A stretch of 64,000 nucleotides of DNA, taken from Amblyornis subalaris (lineage: Eukaryota > Chordata > Aves > Passeriformes > Ptilonorhynchidae). Below, piece after piece: positions 60,510 to 64,000 of this stretch; positions within the stretch are counted from its first letter, which is position 1, and each line of letters opens with the position of its first letter. The position numbers and the translations under genes were made by a program. The stretch lies in NCBI GenBank assembly GCA_018881555.1, contig JACAXG010000002.1:23139183-23203182 (forward strand), written 5' to 3'. Under the pieces are notes generated by a model, which was not told where the DNA came from, searched no databases, and saw nothing but the letters and a program-made list of their open reading frames with translations.

Positions 60510-62584
60510 CTCTCCAGTTGTCTGTCTATATCTTTTTGACAACCCTTGGAAATTATCCAAAAGGATTCTTACCGGTGTTTTAGACTGGAAATACCTCAAG
60601 AGCTTTCTGCCTTTGCAGCACAAAATTTGCNGTGTTTACTGCAGGACTGGACTGTCTCTACCTGGGAACAAATCTACTTTGAGCAGTCAGAATAGACAAA
60701 CACATGGCACGGAGCAGAGAGGGACAGTCAATATCTTCATGCTCTATTGATACATTACAGTATCTTTTTGCACAGATGTTTATATGTTGGCATGTGCAGG
60801 GCAGTTCCCCTGACCTCACTGTCATTTTCATCTTCCAGTGTCATGTTTCCATCTGGTATTTTTCTGCTAGATGTATGGTCCTTTTCATTTCCATTTCCTT
60901 GCAGTACTTTTGAATAAAATACATAACATCTGGTTTTGCAATAGGAGTTGGTTAAACCTCTAAAGACACAGATTGTCAGCAATCCATGATGACTTAAAAT
61001 TAGTAGGAAAATATTGCCTATTTTGCTCTGAATTAAAAAAAAAAAGAAGTTATTCTACATAAGGATTAACACGACCAGGCATCTTGTAACCTTTCCAAGA
61101 AAGATTGAAATCTCCATATATTAGATGGGACTTTGAGAGAAAAGCAATTTCTGGTGCTAACTGATCTATTTCAGTAAAGATCAAGGAATGATTCAAAAGT
61201 CACTCACATCAGGTGCAGCCTTAAAAATAATTCAGATTGGTATACAAAATCATCAGTATACTCAATCCTGTTGACCTTTAAAATGGCTGTAGACATTAAT
61301 TTTGAGTACCTGTAAAGGTGAAGTCTAAATAAAAATATAAATCGGTCCTACACATATTCCATCATACAGGAGTTGTGACTCTTACATAAACCCTGACTCA
61401 TTAGTTTTTCATGTTTTCAACTCTTTGACTGATTAATTCTTTAGTCTTCAGCTTTTGCAAATGCCTGATTATCTAGTGAAAAATAATAAAAGGAATCTGG
61501 ACTGAATCATTCTTTAGAGGAGGGAGTCAAGTTAACCATCCCTTAAACAGGCATGCAATCAAATGAAGCAAAGGTGAACCATAACTAAATTGTCAATCAG
61601 AAGACATCTCTGAAGGTACTTTAATATCTTTGTCTGAAACTTTGAGCCTGGAAGATTCTCAGAATTGGAGTCTGTTGATTTAACTACAGAATAGCAAATA
61701 AGAGGCTTTTAGACCTAGACTCAAAATCATGTTTTCTTTTTCAGTTAATATACATAAGCCTGAAAAGCACCTGTTTCTTGGTGTTTTGGTGCTTATTGCT
61801 TGAATTCGCACATTAAAATAAAAACGTCTAACTTTTAATCACAACTTTCATTTATGTATATTTAATAATGAACGTATGAGTTCCTTGTTTTTATCTTATG
61901 TTTCCATATGACATCATCTTTTGACACATAAATTGTGTTCACCACATGTCATTCGTAATTGGACTGACTTTAAGCTACATAATATGTCTGAAATTTGTTT
62001 TTTAAATCCTAATATTAGATTTTCCCACTTTTCTCTGACCACTAGTTAATTTTTCCCTTTCTATTCTTCACTTAATTTTCACTAATGCAATTCAGAAACT
62101 GCTTTCTCAAAGAAAAATAAAAACTGCTTTCACATGCTATAGGAGTACACACTCTGTTAGGCATTAGCTTATCTGGTGGCAAAGGGGAAATATGTTGTAT
62201 TTGGGTAAAGAGGTCTCAAGTTCTAAAAGTGCAAAGTACCTTGAAGACTAGCCACAGCACTGTGAAACACTGTGACTCCCAGAATTTTAGAATGCATTTC
62301 TGTGCCAGTAATTTTCCACTTCGCACTTGTATAGTGCACCTTTCCCTGTATTAAATGGTATTAAAGGAAAACTCTGTCAAAACTTGTATATTCATCACTA
62401 GCCTGTTCTGAGGTGAGAGTATGTGGCTTCAGGGGCATGAATCCAACTTTTGAAAAATCTTTAAAGAACTTATTTAAAGAATAGTTAGACTGTCTTTGAT
62501 AAATGCATAGTTCATGTCACCATATGATAAAATACAGATATATTGTATTTTAGTCTGCTGAGACAAAATTACATTTCTAAATAT

Positions 62585-62624
62585 TTTTGTTTTATTTTTG
62601 TTTTGTTTTGTTTAGTTTTGTTTT
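62585..62624. repeat. Imperfect (TTTTG)n tract
   Basis: A run of TTTTG and TTTTA-type units. It resembles the purer tract at 15606 but has no shared flank. Confidence 0.85.
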
Positions 62625-63914
62625 CTCACAGCTAGTCCAATTTTAGGCTAGTTTTTCCTCACAGCCAAATACTGTTGTTATATTCTATATAACTGTCAAT
62701 TTTTTGAATGCTGAACTGGGTAGTCACTGTTGTGTACATTTGGACGGCTGAGGAGTCTTATCTCACCTCTTTGTCTGTACTGTGTAATTGATAGTAATGT
62801 GTTTTCCAGAAATTTAGAGAATTTTTAAGACCTACATCAGCATTTCAAGATTTTTCTTCCTGAGTTACCTGTAACTGTATGTATTCATGACTGAAATATA
62901 TGCAGGTGAGATTTGTAGAATTTTTAAAATAAATGGATGCAGCTCTAAAGGTAGATACCTGGACTTTAGGACCTAAAAATTACAGGTGACAGTCATTCCA
63001 CCTACAACAGCTGTCTGGGATATAGGTGTGTAAAGTAATAATCTTGTTTTTCTCTGTAGTGAATAAAAGGTAATAGAACTATTTAAAAACGGTTCAAGTT
63101 GACTATTTCTGTCACTTTTTACCGTGGAATAAATTGCTCTTTGGAAGTGCATATATTCCAATAAGTGTGGAGGTTATTTGCTGACTTTTTAAATGTTATT
63201 ATCTTTTGTTTGTTAAGTGGCACATCCTGCATATTACCATTGCTTTTCTCCACTGCACTGTTTTGTATCACATAATGTTCTTCAGTGTATCATGCATTTC
63301 TTACAATTTTTAATTTGATAGAAAACTTAGGAAAAAACTAGTGTCTGAAAAGGTTTCATTTTGACAATAATTACACTGTTCAATCAAGCAAGGTTTTTCA
63401 TATGTGATTTATTAATGGAGATGTTAAATTCCAATCATTTCTTCAAAATTATTTTAAGTGATCACCCTGAAATACTTTAATGAATGCAGAGTAAATATGT
63501 AATAGCTGTAGACATTTATTCTAGGTAAGTCTTTTTATATCATTAGTTATTCATTAAAATTCTCCTGAACTTTGGATCTTCCAGAAAGTGTGGAATTCCT
63601 TTTAAAATTTCAAGAAATGCTCAGACAAATTAAAAGCAAGAAAAAGTGTGACACCCATATATATGTCTCCTCCCTTCCTTTCTCCATAACGACAGCAACA
63701 CTTTTACTCTTCATGTGTGCAAATGCCAAATAATTAAGGTACTATAGAAAGCAATGCTAGTGTTAAAAGAACAGACCTAAGGATTTTAAGAAGCAAAAAA
63801 TATCCCCAGATTGTAACTGAACTGAAGAAACTGTACCCATCTGATACAAATGGACTCAGTCTCCACGCATCTCAGAAAGATGGATTACTTCAGGGCACTG
63901 TGCTCAGTGGTGTG

Positions 63915-64000
63915 TTGAATGAGGCATTGGCCACAAGGAAGGCCAATAGGATCTTGCAATAAAAATGGAAGTGGATGGCTCTTGCCTTGGGGATATAGAG
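63915..64000 (+). mobile_element. Probable CR1 LINE scrap at the window edge
   Basis: GCATTGGCCACAAGGAAGGC, continuing with CAATAGGATCTTG, translates to ALATRKANRIL. This matches the CR1 ORF2 C-terminal motif of the ALA..KANGILGC type that is also seen at 9400 and 38048. Similarity then weakens (AAAAATGGAAGTGGATGG against the CR1 AAAAGAAGTGTGGCC) before the window ends. The homologous stretch is short, so confidence is moderate. If correct, the element continues beyond 64000. Confidence 0.5.

Larger units (their letters stand above)
54776..63889. other. Unique non-coding sequence
   Basis: No recognisable gene or transposon over nine kilobases. Simple tracts include T runs at about 55367-55380 and 56954-56967 and a TTTTG-type tract at 62585-62624. 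The stretch at about 56380-56690 is pyrimidine-rich on the plus strand. A TATA/CCAAT/GC-box cluster at 60438-60509 is listed separately. Ambiguous bases are almost absent. Confidence 0.55.

Noticed and set aside
1..64000. CRISPR arrays, operons, phage or plasmid modules
   Set aside because: No regularly spaced repeats, compact gene clusters or ribosome-binding sites exist; the repeat content is avian.

Overview
The window is vertebrate nuclear DNA, almost certainly from a bird and most probably a passerine. Three signs support this. There are about ten degenerate CR1 LINE copies, several still carrying the avian 3' octamer signature (ATTCTATG/ATTCTGTG type). There is a tRNA-Ile-derived SINE with a CR1 tail, the TguSINE1 type known from zebra finch. 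There is also one LTR-like block of avian endogenous-retrovirus character. Long AT-rich stretches without long open frames, and microsatellites typical of amniote introns or gene deserts, fit the same picture. Nothing indicates bacterial, phage, plasmid or organellar DNA: no operons, ribosome-binding sites or CRISPR arrays.

Layout. 1-3193 is unique sequence with one possible minus-strand microexon. 3194-4396 is a candidate solo LTR on the minus strand. 4397-8934 is unique. 8935-9640 is an old CR1 (minus). 9641-21291 is unique AT-rich DNA with a small CR1 3' end (14960-15098) and a 172-codon orphan frame on the minus strand. 21292-22880 holds two plus-strand CR1s. 22881-33980 is the longest repeat-poor block, with a GC-richer patch near 26.2-27.6 kb and two phase-compatible splice-flanked open segments at 28.3 and 30.3 kb. 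33981-34466 is another CR1. 37830-38242 is a CR1 with an inverted 5' part, followed by an old CR1 at 39001-39440. 39441-48359 is unique, with a pure (ATT)n tract. 48360-48680 is a CR1. 49974-51012 is an old minus-strand CR1 split by a younger plus-strand CR1. 52479-52627 is the SINE. 54165-54775 is an internal CR1 ORF2 fragment. The rest is unique, ending in a probable CR1 scrap that runs off the window.

I found no protein-coding gene that I can name and no functional RNA gene. The window is best read as a large intron or intergenic region. The coherent biology here is CR1-driven retroposition: CR1 copies and a SINE that borrowed the CR1 3' tail, with nested and rearranged insertions recording order of activity. 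I see no evidence for a new multi-gene system. The best leads are the CR1 5' inversion with microhomology, the precisely readable nested CR1, the short splice-flanked open segments, two possible conserved non-coding blocks, and a marked drop in single ambiguous bases after about 24 kb.
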